Source: Acidobacteriota bacterium
GTDB lineage: Bacteria > Acidobacteriota > Terriglobia > Bryobacterales > Bryobacteraceae
NCBI GenBank assembly: GCA_017307505.1
Contig: JAFKEE010000053.1
Location: 1-64,000 of the forward strand
Direction of reading: 5' to 3'
Length of the DNA: 64,000 nucleotides
The position numbers and the translations under genes are program-made. How positions within the stretch are numbered: the first letter of the stretch is position 1; each line of letters opens with the position of its first letter. Under the pieces are notes generated by a model. The model had not been told where the DNA came from. It worked only from the letters and a program-made list of their open reading frames with translations, and did not search any database. Positions 7,741 through 15,753 of this stretch are shown piece by piece.

Positions 7741-8184
7741 TGAGGGAACAAACCCATTGAGCAATGGGTGCTGCAAGCCCGGCGCACTGCGAATCCACCA
7801 GCTATGGCTGAACAAACCCATTTTCAAGCGCAGAACCCAACTCTGCAATTTTGAGCAAACGAACCCATTCTGAGTTCCAGAGCCACCCAATCCTGCCTCT
7901 CGGTGACCCCCAATCCCGCCAATTTGAGGGAACAAACCCATCTTGAGGTCGTTCAGACTGGGGCGAACCCGTCCCAGCCGACCCGCCCCGCCGAAATCCC
8001 TCGCCGTTGAGGGAACAAAGCCATTCCGAAACGCAGCACCCGGTCCCAGGCGCCAAAGAACGCCAATCCACCCAATTTGAGGGAACAAACCCATTCATCT
8101 GCGGGAGCCAGACGTCGCCGGCCGCCCATCCTGCCCCCCTCCTCCAGTCGCCCCAATCCAACCACTCCGGCGAAACAAACCCAC
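7741..8184 (+). repeat. Array of seven degenerate direct repeats
   Basis: Seven copies of a sequence close to TTGAGGGAACAAACCCATT occur in one orientation. The inner AACAAACCCA-like core starts at 7747, 7811, 7858, 7931, 8014, 8084 and 8174 (spacings 64, 47, 73, 83, 70 and 90 nt). Copies 4-6 are the most complete. Spacers differ from one another. It fills much of the gap 7301-8492, where no convincing gene is seen: the open frames are Pro/Arg-rich, and where they cross a copy they repeat short motifs such as TNPF. Confidence 0.75.
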
Positions 8185-8296
8185 CGATCCGGCCGGTCGT
8201 CCACCAGGCCAATCGCAAACCGGGAAATCCCCCCACGGCCTCGGCCCCATCGTGCCGTACCGCTAAGGCCGATTAGACCTCTTGCGCCGCTGATTT

Positions 8297-8346
8297 GTGT
8301 TACCGAGGTCGCCGGTCCAGTTGGTCACCTATGTCGGTGGACCGTA
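8297..8346 (+). mobile_element. Paired 25-nt IS-end-like units (remnant B)
   Basis: Units at 8297 (GTGTTACCGAGGTC) and 8322 (TGGTCACCTATGTC) are exactly 25 nt apart, matching the period and orientation of 97-146. No transposase is present. Because both pairs point the same way, they are not the two inverted ends of one element. Confidence 0.4.
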
Positions 8347-8492
8347 CCACCCCCCCAGCATTTCCCTGGGCATCGCCCAGGGTCCGCCGCAACCAAACGG
8401 CCTCTCGCCCCACCCGCCGGCAACCCTCAACAATCTGCACTTTTTGTTACATTGCCCTCCAAACAAGGCAGCCTCCACCCGGTCTAACGCTC

Positions 8493-10943
8493 ATGCTGGC
8501 CGAATTGCGTCACTCCCTCCGGACCCTCCTGCGCAACCCGCGCTTCACCTTCCTCGCCGTCGCCGTCCTCGCCCTCGGCATCGGAGCCACTTCGGCCATG
8601 TTCTCCGTGGTCTACTCCGTCCTCTGGCGCCCCTTGCCCTACCAGGACCCCAGCCGCCTCATGGTCCTCCTCGGCTCGGCCCAGGGACGAGGCGACCGAA
8701 TGCCCGTCCCGCCCGGCGACTTCAACGCCTTCCGGACCCGCGGCAACTCCTTCGCCACCCTCGCCGCCGCTGAGCTCTGGTCCCCCACTCTCACCGGAGT
8801 CGACCAGGCGGAGGAACTCCACGGCCTGCATACCTCCGCCTCTCTCTTCGACGTCCTCGGAGTCCCCGCCGCCCTCGGCCGCACCTTCGCCCCCGACGAC
8901 GACCGTCCCGGAGCCCCCAAGGTCGTCGTCCTCAGCCACCAGCTCTGGCAGCGCCGCTTTGGAGCCGATCCCGCCATCCTCGGCCGCACCATCCGCCTCA
9001 GCAATGAGCCATACACCGTCGTCGGCGTCATGCCCCGGGGCTTCTACTTCCCACCCTTCTGGGCCGACAAGGCCGAGCTCTACGCCGCCCCGGCTTTCGG
9101 ACCCGACCGCGCAGACTCCCACACCTTCTCCACCCTGCGCGTCTTCGCCCGCCTCAAGCCCGGAGTCTCCATCGAACAGGCCCGCTCCGAGGCCAACCGC
9201 ATCGCCGCCAGCCTCGCCGAAGAGTTCCCCCGCTCCAATCAGGGCCGCTCCGCCTCTCTCACTCCGCTCAGTGAGATCTCCACCGGGAAGGTCCGCCTCC
9301 TCCTGATCGTCATGTTCGCGGCCGTCGCCGCCACTCTCCTCATCGCCTGCGCCAACCTCGCCAACCTGTTGCTCGCCCGCGCCGCCGGCCGCGCCCGCGA
9401 AATCGCCGTCCGCCAGTCCCTCGGAGCCCAACGCGGCCACCTCATCCGCCAGTTCCTTTCGGAAAGCGTCCTCCTGGCCTGTTCTGGAGGAGCCATCGGA
9501 CTCCTGTTCGCCATCTGGGCCGTCCCCGCGCTCCTGGTTCACCTGCCCGAATCCGGAGTCTTCCAACTCCCTCGCAGCCAGGAGGTCGGCGTGGGCGCCG
9601 CCGTCGTCGTCTTCAACTTCGCCGTCTGCCTGATCACCGGACTCCTGTTCGGCATCGCACCGGCCCTCAGTGCCTCCCGCTGCGACATCCAGATCGCTTT
9701 GAAAGACGGCTCCCGAGGGACCACCGCCGGCGGTTCCGCCAGCCGCTTCCGCAACGCGCTCATCTCCGCGGAGGTCGCCCTCGCCCTCATCCTCCTCGCC
9801 GGCGCCGGACTCCTCCTCCGCACCTTCCAGAATCTGCGCTCGCTCGACCCCGGCTTCCAGCCGGCCAACGTCCTGGCCATCAACCTCTCTCTCGCCAGTT
9901 CCGGGCACGCCAAGGCTGAACTCCGCAGCATCTTCTACCAGCAGCTCCTCGAACGTCTCCGGGCGCTGCCTGGCGTCAAGTCAGCCAGCGCGGTCAACCA
10001 TGTGCCCCTCATCGGCGACACCTGGGGCAGCGACATCACGCCGGAAGGCCGTCCCGTCGCGCCCGGCCAGACCGCCACGGCTGTCTACCGCGTCGCCCTG
10101 CCCGAGTACTTCTCCACCCTGGGCATCCGCTTCGATGCTGGCCGCGACTTCTCCCTGGCCGACTCCGAACATGCCCCCGCCGTGGCCGTCATCAACCGCA
10201 CGATGGCCCGCCGCCTCTGGCCGTCAGAAAACGCCCTCGGCAAGCGCTTCAAGGCCGGCGATGCCCAGTCCGACGCGCCCTGGATGACCGTCGTCGGCAT
10301 CATCCGCGACACGACTCAGAACGAGTGGGGCGCTACCCCGGACAATGAATTCTACGTCCCGTTCCTGCAGGACGCCGGCTACCAGCATGGCGCCGGAGGC
10401 TTCCGGACCATGACCCTCGCCCTCCGCTACACCGGCGACCGGGCCGCTCTCGCCGCGCTCATCCCGCCCCAGGTCTGGAGCCTCGACCGCGACGTGGCCA
10501 TCCCCAGCATCGTCGCGCTGGACGACGCCGTAGCCGACTCCGTCTGGGCCCAGCGTGCCGCCATGTCCCTGGTGGCCGTCTTCGCCGCCGTGTCTGTCCT
10601 CATGGCGGCTCTGGGCATCTACGCGGTCCTGTCGTTCCTGGTCCGCGGCCGCACGCAGGAACTCGGCATCCGCATGGCCCTCGGAGCCCAGCCGCTCCAG
10701 GTGGTCCGCCTGATCCTCACGCAAGCCATGCCGCCTGTGGCGATAGGCGCTGCCGCCGGCTTGGCCGCCGCCCTCGTCCTGGCCCGCCTCATCGGCAGTC
10801 TCCTCTATGGAGTGAAAGCATCCGACCCCCTGGTGTTCGCCGGAGTGACGGCCTTGATCCTGGCCGTAGCCGCCGCGGCGAGTCTGATACCGGCCCGCCA
10901 GGCATCCAAAGTTGACCCGCTAACCGCCCTCCGGGCCGACTAG
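8493..10943 (+). CDS. ADOP-type ABC transporter permease without the N-terminal extension
   Basis: An 816-residue permease from ATG 8493; an earlier start would add unlikely Pro/Ser-rich sequence. Two MacB-periplasmic-core plus FtsX repeats are visible. TM1 lies near residues 17-40 (VAVLALGIGATSAMFSVVYSVLWRPLPY), a MacB core follows, then three TMs around 270-400 with LLIACANLANLLLARAAGR. The second half repeats this and ends TALRAD. ADOPs are MacB-like but have no fused or adjacent ATPase; the energy source and substrate are unknown. Unlike the other three ADOPs here it lacks the about 80-residue N-terminal helical region and an adjacent co-directional PadR gene upstream. Confidence 0.9.
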   Translation: MLAELRHSLRTLLRNPRFTFLAVAVLALGIGATSAMFSVVYSVLWRPLPYQDPSRLMVLLGSAQGRGDRMPVPPGDFNAFRTRGNSFATLAAAELWSPTLTGVDQAEELHGLHTSASLFDVLGVPAALGRTFAPDDDRPGAPKVVVLSHQLWQRRFGADPAILGRTIRLSNEPYTVVGVMPRGFYFPPFWADKAELYAAPAFGPDRADSHTFSTLRVFARLKPGVSIEQARSEANRIAASLAEEFPRSNQGRSASLTPLSEISTGKVRLLLIVMFAAVAATLLIACANLANLLLARAAGRAREIAVRQSLGAQRGHLIRQFLSESVLLACSGGAIGLLFAIWAVPALLVHLPESGVFQLPRSQEVGVGAAVVVFNFAVCLITGLLFGIAPALSASRCDIQIALKDGSRGTTAGGSASRFRNALISAEVALALILLAGAGLLLRTFQNLRSLDPGFQPANVLAINLSLASSGHAKAELRSIFYQQLLERLRALPGVKSASAVNHVPLIGDTWGSDITPEGRPVAPGQTATAVYRVALPEYFSTLGIRFDAGRDFSLADSEHAPAVAVINRTMARRLWPSENALGKRFKAGDAQSDAPWMTVVGIIRDTTQNEWGATPDNEFYVPFLQDAGYQHGAGGFRTMTLALRYTGDRAALAALIPPQVWSLDRDVAIPSIVALDDAVADSVWAQRAAMSLVAVFAAVSVLMAALGIYAVLSFLVRGRTQELGIRMALGAQPLQVVRLILTQAMPPVAIGAAAGLAAALVLARLIGSLLYGVKASDPLVFAGVTALILAVAAAASLIPARQASKVDPLTALRAD

Positions 10944-11018
10944 CCGCGCAACGAACCACGAACGTGAGGGAGTACTCCCCCGGCTGCGAACCGCGCACGT
11001 AAGTAAGCGGGCCCTCAT

Positions 11019-11040
11019 CTCCGTTGCGTCTTCAACGGAG
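11019..11040 (+). terminator. Hairpin downstream of the first ADOP gene
   Basis: An 8-bp stem (CTCCGTTG 11019-11026 with CAACGGAG 11033-11040) has a 6-nt loop. A run of five Ts follows at about 11057-11061, too far away for a classical intrinsic terminator. A 12-bp palindrome (GGGAGTACTCCC, 10968-10979) lies between it and the gene end. Confidence 0.4.
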
Positions 11041-11230
11041 CGGGCTACGGAGCACCTTTTTCAGCCGGCGCCCTACTCATCGAAACTCCGGGCACAAGAA
11101 CCCCATACCACCCCACCGGGAGGGGCCCCCAAAGCCCCCTCCCGCCGCAAATGTAAACAAACTCCACCCCACTGAACATTTCCGTCCGCTCCCTCGTTCT
11201 ACCAATGCATAGACACGACAAGGGAAGCGA

Positions 11231-11572
11231 ATGTCCAAACCCGACCCCATCCACGGCGAGTTCCTGCCCGGAACCCTCTCCATGCTCATCCTCCGCACGC
11301 TCGCCCGCGGACCGCTCCACGGCTACGCCATCGCCAAGCGCATCAAGGATGCCTCCTCCGAGGTCCTCGCCATTGAAGAAGGCTCCCTCTACCCGGCCCT
11401 GAACCGCCTGCTCGTCAAAGGCTGGCTCACCGCCGAGTGGGGCCTCTCCGACAACAACCGCAAGGCCCGGTTCTATCGCCTCACCGAGGAAGGCCGCCGC
11501 CAGATGGAACAGGAAACCCACGACTTCGACCGTATGGTTGATGCCATCCGCCTCGTGCTCAAGACCGTTTAG
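11231..11572 (+). CDS. PadR family transcriptional regulator
   Basis: A 113-residue PadR-type winged-helix protein. LPGTLSMLILRTLARGPLHGYAIAKRI forms the first helices, EGSLYPALNRLLVKGWLTAEW the recognition helix and wing, and NNRKARFYRLTEEGRR the typical end of the wing. PadR-s1-like members consist of this domain plus one helix. It ends 12 nt before the ADOP gene, so the two are co-transcribed, and it is expected to repress this pair. A GGGAAG ribosome binding site precedes the ATG. Confidence 0.93.
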   Translation: MSKPDPIHGEFLPGTLSMLILRTLARGPLHGYAIAKRIKDASSEVLAIEEGSLYPALNRLLVKGWLTAEWGLSDNNRKARFYRLTEEGRRQMEQETHDFDRMVDAIRLVLKTV

Positions 11573-11584
11573 AGGAGCCGACCC

Positions 11585-14206
11585 ATGAGCTGGACCAACG
11601 AGCTATCCAACCGCCTGCGCTACCTGCTGCGCCGAAACCGCTTCGATGCCGAACTTGAGGACGAGATCCTCTTCCACCTGGAAGCCAGGGCCGACGAACT
11701 CGAAGCCGAAGGCATGACCCGCAAGAACGCCCTGCTGCAGGCCCGCCGCGAGTTCGGTTCGCAGGCCCGCATTCAGGAAGACTCGCGCTCCTTCTGGCAC
11801 TTCCAATGGCTGGAAGACCTCCTGTCGGATCTTCGCTACGGGACCCGCGCCCTCGTCCGCAACAAGACCTTTGCCCTGGCCGCCATCTTCTCCCTGGCCC
11901 TGGGCACCGGCGCCAACACCTCGGTCTTCAGCTTCACGATGGAGTTCCTCTTCAGCGATCCCTCGGTCACCGACGCCGACTCGCTGTTCGTGAGCCGCAT
12001 CGCCGGCCGCAGCCACTCGCCCTATCGCGAATACAAGGTTGTTCGGGATGCCAATGTCTTTGCTGGTCTCGCCGGCCTGCGCGAATCCGAGGCAAACTGG
12101 CGCAATGGCGACGACACGCTCCGAATCCATGTCCTCCAGGTAACGGGCAACTACTATCAGGTCACCGGCACGCCGCTGCTGATGGGCCGCCCCATCCAGC
12201 CGGGCGACCGCGATACCGTGGTCATCAGCTACCCCTTCTGGCAGTCCCGTCTTAACGGCCGCGCTGACGTGCTCGGCCGCGCCCTCGTCCTCGACGGACG
12301 GCCCTTCACTATCACCGGCGTTCTGCCGCGCGTTCATCGCAGCCTCATCGGCTTCGGCTTCTCGCCCGATCTCAGCGTGCCCGTACTCAATGAGGAAACG
12401 GACGTGCAGTTCATCGGCCGGCTGATGCCCGGGGTCACGCGGGAACAGACGCTCGAGCGGCTGCGCCGCGCCTCCGAAGAGGTCGACCGCGTCTATCCCA
12501 GGAAGGATGCCGAGGCCCGCGCCCTCAACGTGCGGATGTACGGAGTCCATGGGCTCGATCGCCTGACCGGGGAGAGGGGCGGGCCCATCATCGCCTTCTT
12601 CGCCCTGCTCATGGTGGTCGTGGGGCTCGTGCTGCTGGTTGCCTGCGCCAACGTGGCCAGCCTGGCCCTGGCCCGTGCCGCCAGCCGCAGGCAGGAACTG
12701 TCGGTCCGGCTCGCCATCGGAGCCAGCCGTGGCCGGGTGATCCGGCAACTGCTCGCCGAAAGCCTGCTCCTGGCAGGGCTCGGCACGGCCGCCGGGGTCG
12801 GCATGAACCTGCTGCTCACCAATGCGGTGAGCGGCATGGCGTTGCCGCTGCCCTTTCCCATCCGCATCTACTTCACGCCGGACTGGCACCTGCTGGCTTA
12901 TTCGGTGCTCGTCGCGGTCGGTTGCGCCCTCGTCTCCGGAGTGATGCCCGCCCTGGCTGCTACCAGATCCGATGTCCAATCCGGCCTGAAGCAGGATGCC
13001 CGCCAGGCCTCCGGTGGGTTCTGGAATCCGCGTAGTCTCCTCGTCGCCGGACAGCTCGCGCTCACCGTGGTCCTGCTGGCCACTGGGTTGCTTTTCCTCC
13101 GCAACCTGAACCAGGCCACCAGCATGAGCCCTGGCTTCGACGTTGGCTCCACCGTTTGGGCCAACATGAGGCTCGTGCCGGAACGCTATGCCCGCCCGGA
13201 GCTCCAGACCAATACGGTCCAACGCGCCCTCGACGAGTTGCGGGCTCTGCCCGGAGTGGAAGCCGCGTCCATCACGCAGGTCGTACCTCTCAACGACAGC
13301 TCGGATATGCGAGCGCCCATCATCACCGACATCAGTAGCACCGAGCCTGTTCTGCGCATGAACATGAACCGTGTGACGCCCGACTATTTCCGCACCATGG
13401 GCATCCGGTTGCTCGACGGCCGCGACTTCACTGCCGCCGACCGCCTGGGCGCCAACAAGGTCGTGGTGATCAACGAAGTGCTGGCCCGCAGCCTCTTCGG
13501 GAGCGCCCGCGCCGTGGGCCACACTCTCGGTTGGCGTGAACCAGGCGGCCACACCGTCAATCGCTTTCAGATTGTGGGGGTCGTCGCCTTGAGCAAGTAC
13601 CGCAGCCTCGGAGAGGAAGACACCAACGCGCTCTACATGTCCTATTTCCAGACCGACGATCCGGGCTCGAGCGTGGCCTTCCTCCTTCGCTCTTCGCGCC
13701 GTCCGGAAGGCTTGCTCCGGCAGATCGACCGTACGCTCGGCAGCATCGACTCTTCCGCGGCCATCGAGGTGAAACCGATGACCGACGCCCTGGGTCTGGC
13801 TTTCCTCCCCAGTCGGGCCGGGGCCGCACTGTTAGGCACCATGGGCGCCCTGGGCCTGCTGCTGGCCTCGTTGGGTCTTTATGGAGTGTTGGTCTATTCC
13901 GTCAATCGCCGGGTCCGCGAGATCGGCATCCGTATGGCGCTGGGCGCCAGCCCGAAACAGGTCTTGCGGCTGGTCTTCGGTCAGAGCCTTCTGCTGGTGG
14001 CCGTGGGCTGTTCCGTGGGTTTAGGACTGGCCCTGCTCGCAACGCAGCCGCTGACGATGTTCCTGGTCCCCGGAGTCCACCCGACCGATGTTTCGACCTA
14101 CCTCACAGTGGTTGGCATCCTCCTTGGCGTAGCCCTGCTGGCCACAGCCGGCCCCGCTGTAAGGGCAGTAAAGGTGGAACCCACGACCGCCCTGCGCTAC
14201 GAATGA
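11585..14206 (+). CDS. ADOP-type ABC transporter permease
   Basis: An 873-residue permease. An N-terminal helical region (residues 1-80, LRYLLRRNRFDAELEDEILFHLEARADELEAEG) is the ADOP-specific extension. A first TM near 95-120 (FALAAIFSLALGTGANTSVF) follows, then a MacB-type periplasmic core and an FtsX domain with LLVACANVASLALARAASRR. The same core/FtsX unit is repeated in the second half, ending TTALRYE. Paired with the PadR gene 12 nt upstream (GAGGAG ribosome binding site). No ATP-binding subunit is encoded in the window. The substrate is unknown; export or stress roles are guesses from MacB homology. Confidence 0.93.
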   Translation: MSWTNELSNRLRYLLRRNRFDAELEDEILFHLEARADELEAEGMTRKNALLQARREFGSQARIQEDSRSFWHFQWLEDLLSDLRYGTRALVRNKTFALAAIFSLALGTGANTSVFSFTMEFLFSDPSVTDADSLFVSRIAGRSHSPYREYKVVRDANVFAGLAGLRESEANWRNGDDTLRIHVLQVTGNYYQVTGTPLLMGRPIQPGDRDTVVISYPFWQSRLNGRADVLGRALVLDGRPFTITGVLPRVHRSLIGFGFSPDLSVPVLNEETDVQFIGRLMPGVTREQTLERLRRASEEVDRVYPRKDAEARALNVRMYGVHGLDRLTGERGGPIIAFFALLMVVVGLVLLVACANVASLALARAASRRQELSVRLAIGASRGRVIRQLLAESLLLAGLGTAAGVGMNLLLTNAVSGMALPLPFPIRIYFTPDWHLLAYSVLVAVGCALVSGVMPALAATRSDVQSGLKQDARQASGGFWNPRSLLVAGQLALTVVLLATGLLFLRNLNQATSMSPGFDVGSTVWANMRLVPERYARPELQTNTVQRALDELRALPGVEAASITQVVPLNDSSDMRAPIITDISSTEPVLRMNMNRVTPDYFRTMGIRLLDGRDFTAADRLGANKVVVINEVLARSLFGSARAVGHTLGWREPGGHTVNRFQIVGVVALSKYRSLGEEDTNALYMSYFQTDDPGSSVAFLLRSSRRPEGLLRQIDRTLGSIDSSAAIEVKPMTDALGLAFLPSRAGAALLGTMGALGLLLASLGLYGVLVYSVNRRVREIGIRMALGASPKQVLRLVFGQSLLLVAVGCSVGLGLALLATQPLTMFLVPGVHPTDVSTYLTVVGILLGVALLATAGPAVRAVKVEPTTALRYE

Positions 14207-14244
14207 CCGGCGCATAGCGCAGTGGCCGATCAAAGACGCCCCAT

Positions 14245-14292
14245 GGGGACGTTCATTCCTCCGTCCCTCTGCGGACGGAGGTGAACGTCCCC
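14245..14292. repeat. 48-nt hairpin repeat, copy 1
   Basis: The outer arms GGGGACGTTCA (14245-14255) and its complement (14282-14292) enclose inner arms CCTCCGTCC (14258-14266) and its complement (14273-14281). A 2-nt bulge and a 6-nt loop complete a 20-bp stem. The element with flanks (14241-14297) matches 15702-15758 with one mismatch. It lies 38 nt after the ADOP stop codon, so it can act as its terminator, although no T-run follows. Confidence 0.85.
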
Positions 14293-14433
14293 CTCCGGAA
14301 AGGCCCCAGCCCTTGTCTGACGGACCTTTTCCCGGCTATCCTGAGGTTTCGTCACGCCACTACAGCTCGACCCATTCTTAGCGCCTCGGCCCCTTCCCTG
14401 TCCGTTCCACCGCAACCCCCGAAAGGTCCCCTT

Positions 14434-15687
14434 CTGACTGATCCGGCAACACTGGAGAAGTGGCTCCGCCGCGGCCATGGCCGCGCGGCCGTCCTCTTGC
14501 AACACGAGAATCCCCGCGCGTTCCGGGACCCTCTTCTCTACGCCTGCACCCACTGCACGACTTTCGACCCGCAATGCGAGGATGCCCGCGCGCCGTATCT
14601 GTGGGCCCTGATCGATCTGACGGGCGAGCCCATGTTCTACCGCGACGGCCTGCTGGCTGCCTTGGACACCGTCGACAACGAACTCTACTGGGGTCAGATC
14701 TTCGATCTAAGCGCCACGTTTGTGGAACAGGGAGACACCGCGCTGAAGCCGGCCATGTATCGGTGCTTCGAGCGCTGGGGCTACGCGGAAACCGGACTCA
14801 GCTGCGCCGAGGTCCTGGTTCGGCTCGATGGCCTGGACGCGCTCCGCGCGGTGATGAAGACCTTCGAAGCGGAACCAGCCGAGGACCGGCCCTGGCAGTT
14901 CGGACATCTCCTGGAAATCCTCCGGAAACGCGATGGCCATTACGCCCTGCCGCCGGAACTCGACCGGTTCACCAACGAATGGCGCGCCCACGAGGCCCAA
15001 CTGGAAGTCGAACGGGACAGGCCCGACCCACCCCGGGAGACCTGGCAGGCCATCCGCCAGACCCTTTCCGATCGCCAGTTTGGCCGCAAGGTTGCCTGGA
15101 TCAGGTCTGCTTCCAGCGAAGAAGTCCGCCACGCCGCCGACGCGCTGACGGAGGAGTCCGGCCATTCACAGCTCCTAAACCTTCTGCGGTTGTTTGAATG
15201 GCGTGACTTCCCCGGGTCTCCGGCGCCCCTGCTCGCACTCGCAGGCGCCTCGGACACCACGATCGCACGCCGCGCCCTGACGGCTCTGGCCCGATTGAAA
15301 GGGCCTGAAATCAGAGCCGCTGCCATGAAGGCAATCGCCCAGCCTGCCCTGCGTCGCGGAGCCATCGAGTGCCTGGCAGCCAACCCGGAGACTGGCGATT
15401 ATCGGCTGCTGGAGAGCCTCCTGCGGCAAGACCTGAACGACGAAGAACTCCATGCGGTGTCTATCGGCGCCAGGCACTACATCGAGGCGAACCCTGCCCC
15501 CGAAGCGGAGCGCACTCTACTGCTCCTCTACGAGAACACACCGTGCTCAATGTGCCGCTACACCCCGGTGAAGAAGCTGCTGGAACTTGGCCGGTTGCCC
15601 TCCTCGATCCGCGAAGAGTGCTGCTACGATGCCGATGAAGACACTCGCACTCTCGTCAAGGGTCCTTCAACGGATGCCGGGGATTGA
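14434..15687 (+). CDS. HEAT-repeat-like protein of unknown function
   Basis: A leucine- and alanine-rich helical protein of about 417 residues. The N-terminal third contains a Cys/His-bearing segment (CTHCTTFDPQCEDARAPYLWAL), the centre is charged helices, and residues about 250-400 carry HEAT-like units such as IARRALTALARLKGPEIRAAAMKAIAQPALRRGAIECLA. It ends with a CSMCRY segment, so metal binding is possible. The frame is open back to 14281, but that part overlaps hairpin copy 1 and is not protein-like. CTG 14434 has GAAAGG 7 nt upstream and starts the homologous-looking region, so it is preferred. No signal peptide is visible. It is flanked by both hairpin copies. Confidence 0.65.
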   Translation: MTDPATLEKWLRRGHGRAAVLLQHENPRAFRDPLLYACTHCTTFDPQCEDARAPYLWALIDLTGEPMFYRDGLLAALDTVDNELYWGQIFDLSATFVEQGDTALKPAMYRCFERWGYAETGLSCAEVLVRLDGLDALRAVMKTFEAEPAEDRPWQFGHLLEILRKRDGHYALPPELDRFTNEWRAHEAQLEVERDRPDPPRETWQAIRQTLSDRQFGRKVAWIRSASSEEVRHAADALTEESGHSQLLNLLRLFEWRDFPGSPAPLLALAGASDTTIARRALTALARLKGPEIRAAAMKAIAQPALRRGAIECLAANPETGDYRLLESLLRQDLNDEELHAVSIGARHYIEANPAPEAERTLLLLYENTPCSMCRYTPVKKLLELGRLPSSIREECCYDADEDTRTLVKGPSTDAGD

Positions 15688-15705
15688 GCGCACCGCCGCC
15701 GCCAT

Positions 15706-15753
15706 GGGGACGTTCATTCCTCCGTCCCTCTGTGGACGGAGGTGAACGTCCCC
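15706..15753. repeat. 48-nt hairpin repeat, copy 2
   Basis: Same element as 14245-14292, differing only in the last loop base (CTCTGT versus CTCTGC). It lies between the convergent HEAT-like and YcaQ-like genes and overlaps the last codons and stop of the latter. A bidirectional terminator role is possible. Confidence 0.85.

Noticed and set aside
7513-8094. Minus-strand frames with repeated 'NGFVPS/MGLFPQ' motifs as a repetitive protein
   Set aside because: The motif is just the translated direct repeat; copies fall in different frames and spacers show no codon pattern.
7741-8184. CRISPR array
   Set aside because: Repeats are degenerate, spacers vary from about 30 to 75 nt, and no cas genes are in the window.
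8484-9908. 474-codon minus-strand frame, Gly/Glu-rich
   Set aside because: Antisense shadow of the ADOP gene; no domain pattern and no ribosome binding site.
11603-13552. 649-codon minus-strand frame
   Set aside because: Antisense shadow of the second ADOP gene; composition follows codon bias of the sense strand.
14281-14433. N-terminal extension of the HEAT-like protein from GTG 14281
   Set aside because: It starts within hairpin copy 1 and the sequence is Pro/Ser-rich without helical pattern; CTG 14434 with GAAAGG upstream fits better.
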